Source of the DNA: Odontesthes bonariensis
Taxonomy: Eukaryota; Chordata; Actinopteri; Atheriniformes; Atherinopsidae
Direction of reading: 5' to 3'
DNA: 64,000 bases
Assembly: GCF_027942865.1 (NCBI RefSeq)
Contig: NC_134524.1
Coordinates: 3,362,036 to 3,426,035, forward strand
Part shown: positions 34,501 through 45,983 of the stretch, one piece after another
Numbering within the stretch: position 1 is the first letter of the stretch
Layout of the letters: every line of letters starts with the position of its first letter
Notes under the pieces: model-generated
Seen by the model: only the letters and a program-made list of their open reading frames with translations
Databases searched by the model: none
Told to the model about the DNA's origin: nothing
Translations under genes and position numbers: made by a program

Positions 34501-37500
34501 ACCTCCAGAGGCGGCAGGAAAACACCAAGTTACTAACTCACTGCGCTCTGAGGGCTCGTCTGACAGGATCCAGCGGGGGAAAAGAGCGCCGTTCCATCGC
34601 CGAGCTCCGCCGGGTCCCAGCTGCTCCTGTCAGACAGATCTGAGGGAGGCGACGACCTGCCGGAGGACAAGATGCTGCTCTGAGATGGAAACGTGTGAGA
34701 GGCCGTCAGCCTGCTGCTGCCTCAGATTACCTCGTCATCGCTTCGGTCCAATCGGCCGGCGCCGAACTGGATCCCACCCCGTCCTGGTTCTGGTTCTGTG
34801 GAGGACGGAGGTCTGCAGAGCTGCTCTGAGGATCATCTCCTGCCTGCAGAAACACAGAAGGACAAATAACCGTCACAACACTGGAAACTGTCCCAAATAC
34901 GGTCCCTTGGTCACCAAACTGTCCCAAATACGGTCCATTGGTCACCAAACTGTCCCAAATACGGTCCCTTGGTCACCAAACTGTCCCAAATACGGTCCCT
35001 TGGTCACCAAACTGTCCCAAATACGGTCCATTGGTCACCAAACTGTCCCAAATACGGTCCTTTGGTCACCAAACTGTCCCAAATACGGTCCCTTGGTCAC
35101 CAAACTGTCCCAAATACGGTCCATTGGTCACTAAACTGTCCCAAATACGGTCCTTTGGTCACCAAACTGTCCCAAATACGGTCCTTTGGTCACTAAACTG
35201 TCCCAAATACGGTCCATTGGTCACTAAACTGTCCCAAATACGGTCCTTTGGTCACTAAACTGTCCCAAATACGGTCCCTTGGTCACTAAACTGGTCCTTT
35301 GGTCACTGAACTGTCCCAAATACGGTCCCTTGGTCACTAAACGGGTCCTTTGGTCACTAAACTGTCCCAAATACGGTCCCTTGGTCACTAAACTGGTCCT
35401 TTGATCACTAAACTGTCCCAAATACGGTCCATTGGTCGCTAAACTGTCCCAAATACTGTCCTTTGATCACTAAACTGTCCCAAATACGGTCCTTTGATCA
35501 CTAAACTGTCCCAAATACGATCCTTTGATCACTAAACTGTCCCAAATACGATCCTTTTGTCCCTAAACTGTCCCAAATACGATCCTTTGGTCCCTAAACT
35601 GTCCCAAATACGGTCCTTTGATCACTAAACTGTCCCAAATACGATCCTTTGGTCCCTAAACTGTCCCAAATACGGTCCTTTGATCACGAAACTGTCCCAA
35701 ATACGGTCCCTTGGTCACCAAACTGGTGCTTTGGTCACTAAACTGTCCCAAATACGATCCTTTGGTCACTAAACTGTCCCAAATACGATCCTTTGATCAC
35801 TAAACTGTCCCAAATACGGTCCCTTGGTCACTAAACGGGTCCTTTGGTCACTAAACTGGTCCTTTGGTCACTGAACTGTCCCAAATACGGTCCCTTGGTC
35901 ACTAAACGGGTCCTTTGGTCACTAAACTGGTCCTTTGGTCACTAAACTGTCCCAAATACGATCCTTTGATCACTAAACTGTCCCAAATACGGTCCTTTGA
36001 TCACGAAACTGTCCCAAATACGGTCCCTTGGTCACTAAACTGGTCCCTTGGTCACTAAACTGTCCCAAAAACGGTCCTTTGATCACGAAACTGTCCCAAA
36101 TACGGTCCCTTGGTCACCAAACTGGTGCTTTGGTCACTAAACTGGTCCTTTGGTCACTGAACTGTCCCAAATACGGTCCCTTGGTCACTAAACTGGTCCC
36201 TTGGTCACCAAACTGGTCCTTTGGTCACCAAACTGGTGCTTTGGTCACTAAACTGGTCCTTTGGTCACTGAACTGTCCCAAATACGGTCCCTTGGTCACT
36301 AAACTGGTCCCTTGGTCACTAAACTGGTCCTTTGGTCACTAAACTGGTCTCTTGGTCACCAAACTGTCCCAAATACGATCCTTTAGTCACTAAACTGGTC
36401 CTTTGGTCCCTAAACTGTCCCAAATACGATCCTTTGATCACTAAACTGTCCCAAATACGGTCCTTTGGTCACTAAACTGGTCCCTTGGTCACTAAACTGT
36501 CCCAAATACGGTCCTTTGGTCACCAAACTGGTCCTTTGGTCACCAAACTGTCCCACATGGTGCAGCTCTTGGAGTCCAAAGTCTTGGAGGACAAACAGTC
36601 GGAGCTCAGTCGCTGACCTTCAGGCGGACGTAGAGGGCGGAGTTTCCGTAGGACCTGATGGTGCTGTAGACCTCCTCTGGAGTCAGAGGCGTCACCTTCA
36701 GAGGCTGCAGCCTTCGGCTCTTATCGGTGGTAAAGAGGTCAAAGGGCTCCCCGGCAGCCAGCTGAGGGAAGGTGGACCTCAGCAGCTGCAGGAAGTCCGG
36801 CTCCCGCAGACCCCCGGGACACCTCAGGTCCTGGACCGGACTTTTCTGAAACACTGGAGCAAAGGAAACACTCGGGGTGAGGAACCGGTGCCGTCTGCAC
36901 CCTGAATGTGAAGCTGTCCCCATAACCGGCTGCAGGCTGAAAGCTTTACGGCGTACCGGCGTTGGAGAGCACCTCGGTCTGAGAGTCCTGAAGGAACCGG
37001 ACCCTGAGGACCAGATGGGTCCGTGGGCCACCCTTCCGAGGTCTGCCGGGCCTCTTCCTGTCAGACAAAACTCTGGGTGAAACCGACCCTCAGGATCCCA
37101 ACAGAACAGGAACAAACCAGCTCTGTGTGGTGGTCTCTGTTGTTAAAGGGGACGTCTCCATGTGTGGTGGTCTTTGTTGTTAAAGGGGACGTCTGCATGT
37201 GTGGTGGTCTTTGTGTTAAAGGGGACGTCTGCATGTGTGGTGGTCTCTGCTGTTAAAGGGGACGTCTGCATGTGTGGTGGTCTTTGTGTTAAAGGGGACG
37301 TCTGCATGTGTGGTGGTCTTTGTGTTACAGGGGACGTCTCCATGTGTGGTGGTCTTTGTGTTAAAGGGGACGTCTCCATGTGTGGTAGTCTTTGTGTTAA
37401 AGGGGACGTCTCCATGTGTGGTGGTCTTTGTGTTAAAGGGGACGTCTCCATGTGTGGTGGTCTTTGTGTCAAAGGGGACGTCTGCATGTGTGGTGGTCTT

Positions 37501-40500
37501 TGTGTTAAAGGGGACGTCTGCATGTGTGGTGGTCTTTGTGTTAAAGGGGACGTCTCCATGTGTGGTGGTCTTTGTGTTAAAGGGGACGTCTGCATGTGTG
37601 GTGGTCTTTGTGTTAAAGGGGACGTCTGCATGTGTGGTGGTCTTTGCTGTTAAAGGGGACGTCTCCATGTGTGGTGGTCTCTGCTGTTAAAGGGGACGTC
37701 TCCATGTGTGGTGGTCTTTGTTGTTAAAGGGGACGTCTGCATGTGTGGTGGTCTTTGTGTTAAAGGGGACGTCTGCATGTGTGGTGGTCTTTGTGTTACA
37801 GGGGACGTCTCCATGTGTGGTGGTCTTTGTGTTAAAGGGGACGTCTCCATGTGTGGTGGTCTTTGTGTTAAAGGGGACGTCTCCATGTGTGGTGGTCTTT
37901 GTGTTAAAGGGGACGTCTCCATGTGTGGTGGTCTTTGTGTCAAAGGGGACGTCTGCACGTGTGGTGGTCTTTGTGTTAAAGGGGACGTCTGCATGTGTGG
38001 TGGTCTTTGTGTTAAAGGGGACGTCTCCATGTGTGGTGGTCTTTGTGTTAAAGGGGACGTCTGCATGTGTGGTGGTCTTTGTGTTAAAGGGGACGTCTGC
38101 ATGTGTGGTGGTCTCTGCTGTTAAAGGGGACGTCTCCATGTGTGGTGGTCTTTGTGTTAAAGGGGACGTCTGCATGTGTGGTGGTCTCTGTTGTTAAAGG
38201 GGACGTCTCCATGTGTGGTGGTCTTTGTGTTAAAGGGGACGTCTGCATGTGTGGTGGTCTTTGCTGTTAAAGGGGACGTCTCCATGTGAGGTGGTCTCTG
38301 TTGTTAAAGGGGACGTCTCCATGTGTGGTGGTCTCTGCTGTTAAAGGGGACGTCTCCATGTGTGGTGGTCTTTGTGTTAAAGGGGACGTCTGCATGTGTG
38401 GTGGTCTCTGTTGTTAAAGGGGACGTCTCCATGTGTGGTGGTCTTTGTGTTAAAGGGGACGTCTCCATGTGTGGTGGTCTTTGTGTTAAAGGGGACGCCT
38501 GCATGTGTGGTGGTCTTTGTTGTTAAAGGGGACGTCTGCATGTGTGGTGGTCTCTGCTGTTAAAGGGGACGTCTCCATGTGTGGTGGTCTTTGTGTTAAA
38601 GGGGACGTCTGCATGTGTGGTGGTCTCTGTTGTTAAAGGGGACGTCTCCATGTGTGGTGGTCTCTGTTGTTAAAGGGGACGTCTCCATGTGTGGTGGTCT
38701 TTGTGTTAAAGGAGACGTCTCCATGTGTGGTGGTCTTTGTGTTAAAGGGGACGTCTGCATGTGTGGTGGTCTTTGTGTTAAAGGGGACGTCTGCATGTGT
38801 GGTGGTCTTTGTGTTAAAGGGGACGTCTCCATGTGTGGTGGTCTTTGTGTTAAAGGGGACGTCTCCATGTGAGGTGGTCTTTGTGTTAAAGGGGACGTCT
38901 CCATGTGTGGTGGTCTTTGTGTTAAAGGGGACGTCTCCATGTGTGGTGGTCTTTGTGTTAAAGGGGACGTCTCCATGTGTGGTGGTCTTTGTGTTAAAGG
39001 GGACGTCTCCATGTGTGGTGGTCTTTGTGTTAAAGGGGACGTCTGCATGTGTGGCGGTCTTTGTGTTAAAGGGGACGTCTGCATGTGTGGTGGTCTTTGT
39101 GTTAAAGGGGACGTCTCCATGTGTGGTGGTCTTTGTGTTGAAGGGGACGTCTCCATGTGTGGTGGTCTTTGTGTTAAAGGGGACGTCTGCATGTGTGGTG
39201 GTCTTTGTGTTAAAGGGGACGTCTGCATGTGTGGTGGTCTTTGTGTTAAAGGGGACGTCTCCATGTGTGGTGGTCTTTGTGTTAAAGGGGACGTCTCCAT
39301 GTGTGGTGGTCTTTGTGTTAAAGGGGACGTCTCCATGTGTGGTGGTCTCTGCTGTTAAAGGGGACGTCTGCATGTGTGATGGTCTTTGTGTTAAAGGGGA
39401 CGTCTGCATGTGTGGTGGTCTCTGCTGTTAAAGGGGACGTCTGCATGTGTGGTGGTCTCTGCTGTTAAAGGGGACGTCTGCATGTGTGGTGGTCTCTGCT
39501 GTTAAAGGGGACGTCTGCATGTGTGGTGGTCTTTGTGTTAAAGGGGACGTCTCCATGTGTGGTGGTCTTTGTGTTAAAGGGGACGTCTCCATGTGTGGTG
39601 GTCTTTGTGTTAAAGGGGACGTCTCCATGTGTGGTGGTCTCTGCTGTTAAAGGGGACGTCTCCATGTGTGGTGGTCTTTGTGTTAAAGGGGACGTCTGCA
39701 TGTGTGGTGGTCTTTGTGTTAAAGGGGACGTCTGCATGTGTGGTGGTCTTTGTGTTAAAGGGGACGTCTCCATGTGTGGTGGTCTTTGTGTTAAAGGGGA
39801 CGTCTGCATGTGTGGTGGTCTTTGTGTTAAAGGGGACGTCTCCATGTGTGGTGGTCTCTGCTGTTAAAGGGGACGTCTGCATGTGTGGTGGTCTTTGTCT
39901 GAAACTGGGCCACCTGGCTGCTGTTCGAGGATCCGGATCCTTCAGCTCTCCTGGTTTCTTCTTCTCTTCACCAAAGTCCTCCTCCTGGCACCAGGTGGCG
40001 CTGGGGCCTCCGGGGTCCTCCACACCTGCTCACAGCAGAAGAAGAAGAAGAAGCCACAAACTTTATATTTTTGGGAGTCGCTCATTGACTCTGTAGCGCC
40101 CCCTACGATGCTTAAAAATGGTCTCCGCATTGGGGTTAGTTTCACGTGGGACGACAAAATTTGGTACACTCATTCATCATGCCCAGACGCACAAAAAAGT
40201 CTCTCACCGCCACGGTCCCACGTCCACAGGAAGGCGGCCATTTTGGATGGAAGGTGCATTTTGGTGCCATTTTTGACCGATTCCACGCCTTGCATATGAT
40301 CGAACTCGTCCTACAGATTTAATGCTACAGACTTCAAACTTGGCCAGGTTACTCTTAAGACATGGGGGAAAAAAATAATGGAGAAACTTTTTCAAAACTT
40401 AAAGGGCGTGGCCGTGGCAACGCCTCAAAGTTCGATGACTCGCCATTACTCGCCACATAAAATGAAGTCGCTTATAACTCCCACATACATTATCCAATCT

Positions 40501-42720
40501 GTCCCAAACTTCATACGGTGAATGCTGGACCCAGCCTGAACGTGCACATATAACATAGTGACATCCTACTATAGCGCCACCTGCTGGTGGTTGGAAACGT
40601 CTTTTTTTTCCACACCTCGCATTTATTTGAACTTGTCCTACAGATTTAATGCTACAAACTTCAAACTTGGCCAGATTACTCTTAAGACACGGGGGGAAAA
40701 GAATCATGGAGAAACTTTTCCAAACTCTGAACGGTGTGGGCGTGGCCAGGCAGTGAAAATCGTGTGATGGCGTTTGTGATTTCAAAGCCTTATCATCATC
40801 GCAAAGTCATGAAACTTGGCACACACGTCCACCCTGACGACCTCGTACGTATGTAAAGGGTATCGTGTGTGGGCGGAGCAAAATGGCTCAGGGGCGCACA
40901 TCTAGGTTTGCCAACCGTCCCTTGAAAAACGGAATCGTCCCGTATTTAGAAACAACAGCACCTGTCCCGTATTGAGCTGAAAAGGGACGCACTTTGTCCC
41001 GTATTACTGTGAGAGTCTAAAAATAGTCAGTATCATGCCAATGGAAATGAATAACGGGGCTTTATATGAAAATGTGCGGTAAACTTGTTCCCAGACCCTG
41101 TCCTGCTCTGTGACCAATGAGCTGACAGCATATTCACACCCGAGAATATGCTGTCAGCTCATTGGTCGAGGAGTTACTGAGAATATAGCGGAAGACAACA
41201 AAGCAGCATTCTCAATTTTACTCAAGTTAAAGTACTGAAGAACTTACTTTTAAAAGTACAAACTACATTTTCTAATACCAGTACATTGCTGTATTGTTTC
41301 CTGAATGCTTTTACAGAACCATGTAACTCTGAAACCACTTAATGAAGAACAGACATGTAGACTTTTTGCACCATTCTGCTACAAAATAACAACAACACAG
41401 CAGCTCTGAGCTAACAGTGCAATAGTACTAGAACATTTTTCATTCATTCGTCTTAAAATATTGGTGAAATAAAGACGCAGGTCAAAAAAACCCCAAAAAA
41501 CTTCTCCTTTTAACCAGAACAAAGAGATCAGATCACATCACCCCAGTTCTCAAGTCTTTACATCGGCTCCCGGTCAGATACAGAATAGATTTTAAAGTTC
41601 TGCTGCTCGTCTACAAATCACAGAACGGTTTAGGTCCAGAACACATGAATGACATGCTAGCTGAGTATAAACCCAGCAGAGCTCTGAGATCTGCTGACTC
41701 AGGTCAGATAGTGGAGCCCAGAGTTCAAACTGGAGCCGGTGAAGCAGCTTTTAGCTGTTATGCTGCACACAGCTGGAACAAACTACCAGCAGAACTGAAA
41801 TCAGCCACAACTGTAAGCACTTTTAAATCCAGGTTAAAAACATTTCTCTTTCGGTGTGCTTATGGTTGAGTTTATATCTTTCTTTTTCCCCTCTTCTTTG
41901 ATTGCTTTTAACTGTGTTTTTAATTTTTATTCTATTTTTTTTCCTCTTTAAATTGCTGCTTTATGCTGTTCTTTTAAATGCCTTGTCTTTATGTAAAGCA
42001 CATTGAGTTGCCTGTGGTATGAAATGCGCTGTATAAATAAAGATGCCTTGCCTTGCCTTGCCTTAAGAAAGATACTTATTTTATTCAGTTAATTTTGTTA
42101 TTTTATATTAAAGTGAATTGCTGGATAATAATTTGTTTTCCATGTGTTCATGTCACTCAAAAATATGCATCTAATTCAATTCAGGTTCGAGTCAAAGAGT
42201 TAAAAAATTGTTTCCAGGCCAGGAAGGGTGAAGGCAATCGGTTTCGGCCGACCCTTCTAAAGATGTGTCCCTTATTTATTTTTCAGGGAGTTGGCAACCC
42301 TACGCACATCTCGGTCCCGCATACAGCTGCTTGCAGCTTTCTAGTTTAACTTTATTTCACTTTATTTCAGCCTTAATGTTTGTCAGGAAGTAAATAAAAA
42401 GTTAAATGAACAACATTAAAAACATTTTATCCAACTTTCAGCACATCTGTAACTGCAGATCATCACTGACCTCCTCTGAGCAGTTTGACCTGAGGCTGCA
42501 GGAGCTCCATCTGTCTGCTCTGCCGCTCGATCTGCCGCCTGAAGCCCGAAGCCTCCTCCTCATAGTCGGCTACGGTCCTCTCCACCACCGCTAAGATCTC
42601 CCGGGCGGCGGTGCTCAGTTTCTCGGTGATGATTCCTCTCAGGATGTCGGTCTTTGACATGTCACCGAGGCCGTCCAGCTGCTCGGAGCCGCCTCTGCTG
42701 CAGCTGGTCCAGTAAAACAT
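31569..42720 (-). CDS. 12-finger C2H2 zinc-finger protein with an unrecognised N-terminal module
   Basis: The model is complement(31569..32808, 34115..34215, 34542..34626, 34731..34846, 36618..36853, 36957..37057, 39914..40025, 42471..42720): eight GT-AG exons, all phases matching, 746 codons. Exon 1 encodes a coiled coil (SKTDILRGIITEKLSTAARE, TVADYEEEASGFRRQIER) of the kind starting many teleost zinc-finger proteins; MSKTD at 42660 is an alternative start. Exon 2 is acidic. Exons 3-4 hold a domain of about 95 residues (LRVRFLQDSQTEVLS; FLQLLRSTFPQLAA; LYVRLK). Exons 5-7 are acidic linkers; the middle pair (34542..34626 and 34731..34846) can be skipped in frame. The last exon has twelve C2H2 fingers, from CKVCGVWYRNPGSLIRHAWGH to CSMCDKAFTQSHCLKTHLRSH. 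It is probably a nuclear DNA-binding regulator; its target is unknown. No disabling mutation was seen. Confidence 0.82.
32843..32955. mobile_element. hAT-like element terminal fragment
   Basis: CACAGGCCTGTCACGATAAC followed by ATAAATTGTC and TTATTGCGATAAGCGATAAT resembles the left end of a widespread teleost hAT-type MITE. No right end was found before the SINE-like repeat at 32960. Confidence 0.5.
32960..33250 (+). mobile_element. SINE/L2-tail-like repeat
   Basis: The segment ends TTGGATAAAAGCGTCTGTAG and AATGTGATGTAATGTA, the conserved 3' tail phrase of teleost SINEs mobilised by L2-type LINEs. No Pol III box was identified with confidence. Confidence 0.55.
33341..33956. mobile_element. 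MITE with GGCTGTGTT / AACAGAACC ends
   Basis: Left end GGCTGTGTTAGAAACCGCAT pairs with right end ATGCGTTTCGAACAGAACC as an imperfect inverted repeat. TCA flanks both sides (33338-33340, 33957-33959). It is 616 bp with no ORF, in the intron before the finger exon. Internal GTATGC words repeat near the ends. Confidence 0.75.
34883..36556. repeat. 31/21-bp minisatellite in zinc-finger gene intron
   Basis: A unit of CTAAACTGTCCCAAATACGG followed by TCCTTTGGTCA is repeated about 55 times, mixed with a shorter form lacking the AATACGG part (CTAAACTGGTCC). It fills almost the whole intron between the 36618..36853 and 34731..34846 exons. ORFs across it are artefacts. Confidence 0.95.
36618..37057 (-). 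other. Unrecognised two-exon module, minus-strand copy
   Basis: Exon 36957..37057 (phase 2 to 1) encodes THLVLRVRFLQDSQTEVLSN. Exon 36618..36853 (phase 1 to 0) encodes VFQKSPVQDLRCPGGLREP, FLQLLRSTFPQLAAG, RRLQPLKVTPLTPEEV and SALYVRLK. Together these are about 95 residues, homologous to three copies in the plus-strand gene. Confidence 0.8.
37120..39898. repeat. 36/37-bp minisatellite, about 75 copies
   Basis: The unit is TCTTTGTGTTAAAGGGGACG then TCTCCATGTGTGGTGG; TCTCTGCTGTTA variants add a base. It occupies 2.8 kb of the intron between exons 2 and 3 of the minus-strand zinc-finger gene. Open frames of 162-163 codons recur 544 bp apart (37143-37653 and 37687-38197), showing a higher-order duplication. 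There are no unique spacers, so it is not a CRISPR array. Confidence 0.95.
40070..40895. repeat. Unclassified teleost repeat with a 327-bp internal duplication
   Basis: CTACAGATTTAATGCTACA, then CTTCAAACTTGGCCAG, TACTCTTAAGACA and GGAGAAACTTTT occur at about 40311-40430 and again 327 bp further on. TAGCGCC(A/C)CCT words also recur. It is probably an interspersed element in the first intron of the minus-strand zinc-finger gene; no termini were seen. Confidence 0.55.
40903..42302. mobile_element. Non-autonomous hAT element with 8-bp target duplication
   Basis: The ends are TAGGTTTGCCAACC and GTTGGCAACCCTA. The exact octamer CGCACATC flanks both sides (40895-40902 and 42303-42310), diagnostic for the hAT superfamily. 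An L2-like 3' fragment is nested inside. No transposase was found. Confidence 0.88.
41505..42064 (+). mobile_element. L2-like LINE 3' end nested in hAT element
   Basis: It encodes the C-terminal end of an L2-clade ORF (RSDHITPVLKSLHRLPVRYR, GLGPEHMNDMLAEYKPSRAL, HSWNKLPAELKSATTVSTFK, stop at 41869). A 3' UTR follows, ending CTGTATAAATAAAGATGCC and a short CCTTG repeat tail. It is 5' truncated. Confidence 0.8.
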
Positions 42721-42729
42721 GGTTTATTT

Positions 42730-44450
42730 TCTGTGAATTAGGCACTTCGGCGCTCTGTGGAAGTCCTTCTCAGGTTTGGTGCAACTGCAAATAGTGTCCG
42801 TGGAGAAACAAAAACTCCTTCAGTTCAGCCTCAACCTTTACAATACTTATTTATTTAGCCATATTAAACTTGCATCACCCACAGTTGCAGATATGCAGCA
42901 AGCTTTTTGCTTATTTACATTATTTATTTACATTATATTTTTATTTACATTACATTATTTGATTTTTTTAGATTTACATACATTATTTACATTCATGTGT
43001 AATAATATATTGTCACAGCAATCATTTTCTTGGCTCAGTGAATTACACTCTGCTTTGCGGTGGTCTGTTCTAGTTGGTTCTGCTCTCGTTTGGTGTGGTC
43101 TGCTTTGTCCACCTTTCACAGCGCTAATGGGAGGTCAGGTCTCCAAATTGTATTTTTATGATTATTTTTTTGCATTTTTTTTATTAGCTTCATGTGCACA
43201 TTTTTTATTTAAATTACATTTTTATTTATATTACATTTTTATTTATATTACATTTTTATTTACATTACATTTTTTGCATTTAATATGTGCGTCACTTTTT
43301 CACAACAAAGATCTGTGGAATCTGTTTGATTTGTTGTTGAATGGAAAGTTTATGATGGTTGCGTTCCACTTTGTATTAAGAATGTTCAATAAAGGTTTAT
43401 TATATACATTTTATTGTGGGAGCAGCAGTTACTGGTGAACTTTCACTATACCTTTTTTGCCAAACGATCTGCAGAGAATGACTTGGTTTTGTGAACAAAA
43501 TTAATCAGGAAAGAAAGCCCACAGTTGCAAATATGCAACATTGCCTAAAATGATCAAAAATAGCCCAATTCCAAGAATATTGGTTTATTCCCACCCAAAA
43601 AGATGCAAGAAGAGCAAAAAAATGATTTTTTTTTCCAATGATTATTCATATGCTTGGGTGCTACAAGGTTAAAGTAAAATAAATAAAAAATTTGAGTGAT
43701 TTCCAAATCTTATCACCGACTTTTTATTCATGATATAAGACAGAAAGCATATGAAGTATTTTGTTAAAATTGGCTTTATTAAACGCTGTACTTTTCCACG
43801 ATGGACACGAGACACTGAGACCTTAACTGAGACTATAACTGAGACTATAACTGATCCAGGAATGGGGAGACAAAACAATTAGCCTGGGAAAGCAGGTGCA
43901 AGGTTCACGCACACATTATTTGGCTTGTTCAGAGAATATGACGAAGCATGTTGAACCCACTCATATCCAATCATGTGATCAAAGTGAAACATTTTACTAT
44001 TTAATGAAAAATATTCGCTCATCTTCAATCTGATGGGAAAGTAAGTTCTCCTGAGAAGAAACAGCTGGAGGAACAGTTTGCAGGTAATTATCAGCAGGTC
44101 AGCAGCATGAGCGGCTATAAAAAGAGCACCTGAGAGAGGTAAAGTCTCCCAGATGTTAGATTTGGGCAGAGGCACAGCTGGGGACTCGGACTCGAGTCGC
44201 ACTCAAGTCGCAATAAACTGACTTCAGACTCGAGTCAGACTCGTGAACAACTGTTATTTCATGTTATAATTTTTATTCTAGTTATTCAGGCTCAGCAGAG
44301 CCGGCTGATATTCCCACATTCACACCTGCTCACCGGGTGTTTTTCAGCCTGAACGCAGCTTTAATTTTCAACGCCAATCACCCAAAATGCAGTTAAAGTG
44401 CAGCTGTGCGTCCCGACGGTTACAGAGAAATGTTTCTAAATGCTTCTTTT
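42730..44450. other. AT-rich intergenic sequence upstream of the zinc-finger gene
   Basis: The 5' flank of the minus-strand gene. It contains TATTTA/ACATTT-rich tracts at 42900-43270 that generate a 220-codon hydrophobic ORF without homology. CCCACAGTTGCARATATGCA occurs at 42879 and 43518, hinting at an unclassified DNA element. No promoter motif is clear. Confidence 0.4.
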
Positions 44451-44456
44451 CCAGTA

Positions 44457-44861
44457 AAAACAAGCCGTCACACATCAGAACCAGACTGAGAAACACTGAG
44501 CAGCAGCTGCTGAGGGGAAATGTCTCCGCCTGCTGGTGAGAGTCCGTCACTGCACCTCGTGTCAGCGGCAGCAAACTGCAGCTTCACCAAAAGACTGGAG
44601 GCAAACTTTCAGTTTATTTTCTACTTTAGTGCTGAAGCTACACGTGAAAACATCCCAGAACACAAATAAATCATGTTTGTGGGCAGAAAACTGGCCGTGA
44701 ACAGTGGAACAAATGTGGATTTAACCTTTAACGCTCAGTGAAAACATCCAAACTCTTCACTTCAGTTCAATTCAATCAGACTTTATTCATCCCTGAAGTG
44801 GAAATGATATGACTGCAGCGGACATAACTCATAAAATACAGTAAAAAATGACAAACTCCAT
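44457..44861 (-). pseudogene. Relic 3' end of a second zinc-finger gene copy
   Basis: Nearly identical to the 3' flank of the minus-strand zinc-finger gene (31010-31412), in the same orientation, but no finger exon follows at 44870-45480. It is best read as the remaining tail of a tandem duplicate whose body was lost, or a small segmental duplication. Confidence 0.6.
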
Positions 44862-45475
44862 CAGAGCGGTTAGTTTGGTTACCAGAGGATCAATCTGCCT
44901 TCGTCTCAGTCACAGTTTCCACATGTTCAGACCAGTAAAAGCTCCGTGATGATCACTCAGACTTTATTTATACAGCAGGTTGATTCTGATAATAATGATG
45001 AAACAGAACAAGGGAAATAAACAATAATTAAAGAAGGAATAAAAACAAAGAATCATTTAACTGCAGAGAAAATAAAAATGATTCAAATAACAAGAATAAA
45101 CATAATTATAGTAAATAAATACATTTATTTCCATTAAATGCTTCAAATATTAGTAAAATAAATTAAAATAAATCATTAAAAAGATCAAATAACTCAATAA
45201 AATGAGAGAAAAGGGGTTATAGTTAAGAGACTAAAGGACAAAAGAGAAAATAAATCAATTGATTAGATGATAGTTTGAAAGATAATCATGAAATAAAAGT
45301 AAAGTGGTCCATTTCCAGTCTTCATTGAGTCTTTACTGTCTAACGGCTGATCAAGTTCATTTGTTCATTCTTTGTTGTGATGTTTCTCCTTTGGATCAGA
45401 TCTGAGGTATTTTATAAGCACAAAGGTAAATAATTCAATAAAATGAAACAAAGTTCTGTGAAATGGCCAAATAAT

Positions 45476-45963
<488 letters not shown>

Positions 45964-45983
45964 GATAAGTTGCTTCCGCCAAC

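Noticed and set aside
37143-39867. Many ORFs (CGGLCVKGDVS, PPHMETSPLTQR) and a possible CRISPR-like array
   Set aside because: The region is a 36/37-bp tandem repeat without unique spacers, inside an intron of a vertebrate gene.
42776-43438. 220-codon hydrophobic ORF
   Set aside because: It is built from TATTTA/ACATTT-rich low-complexity DNA; no homology, splice or domain signal.
43879-44202. 107-codon minus-strand ORF
   Set aside because: No recognisable domain, no splice context and ordinary intergenic composition; not enough to call a gene.
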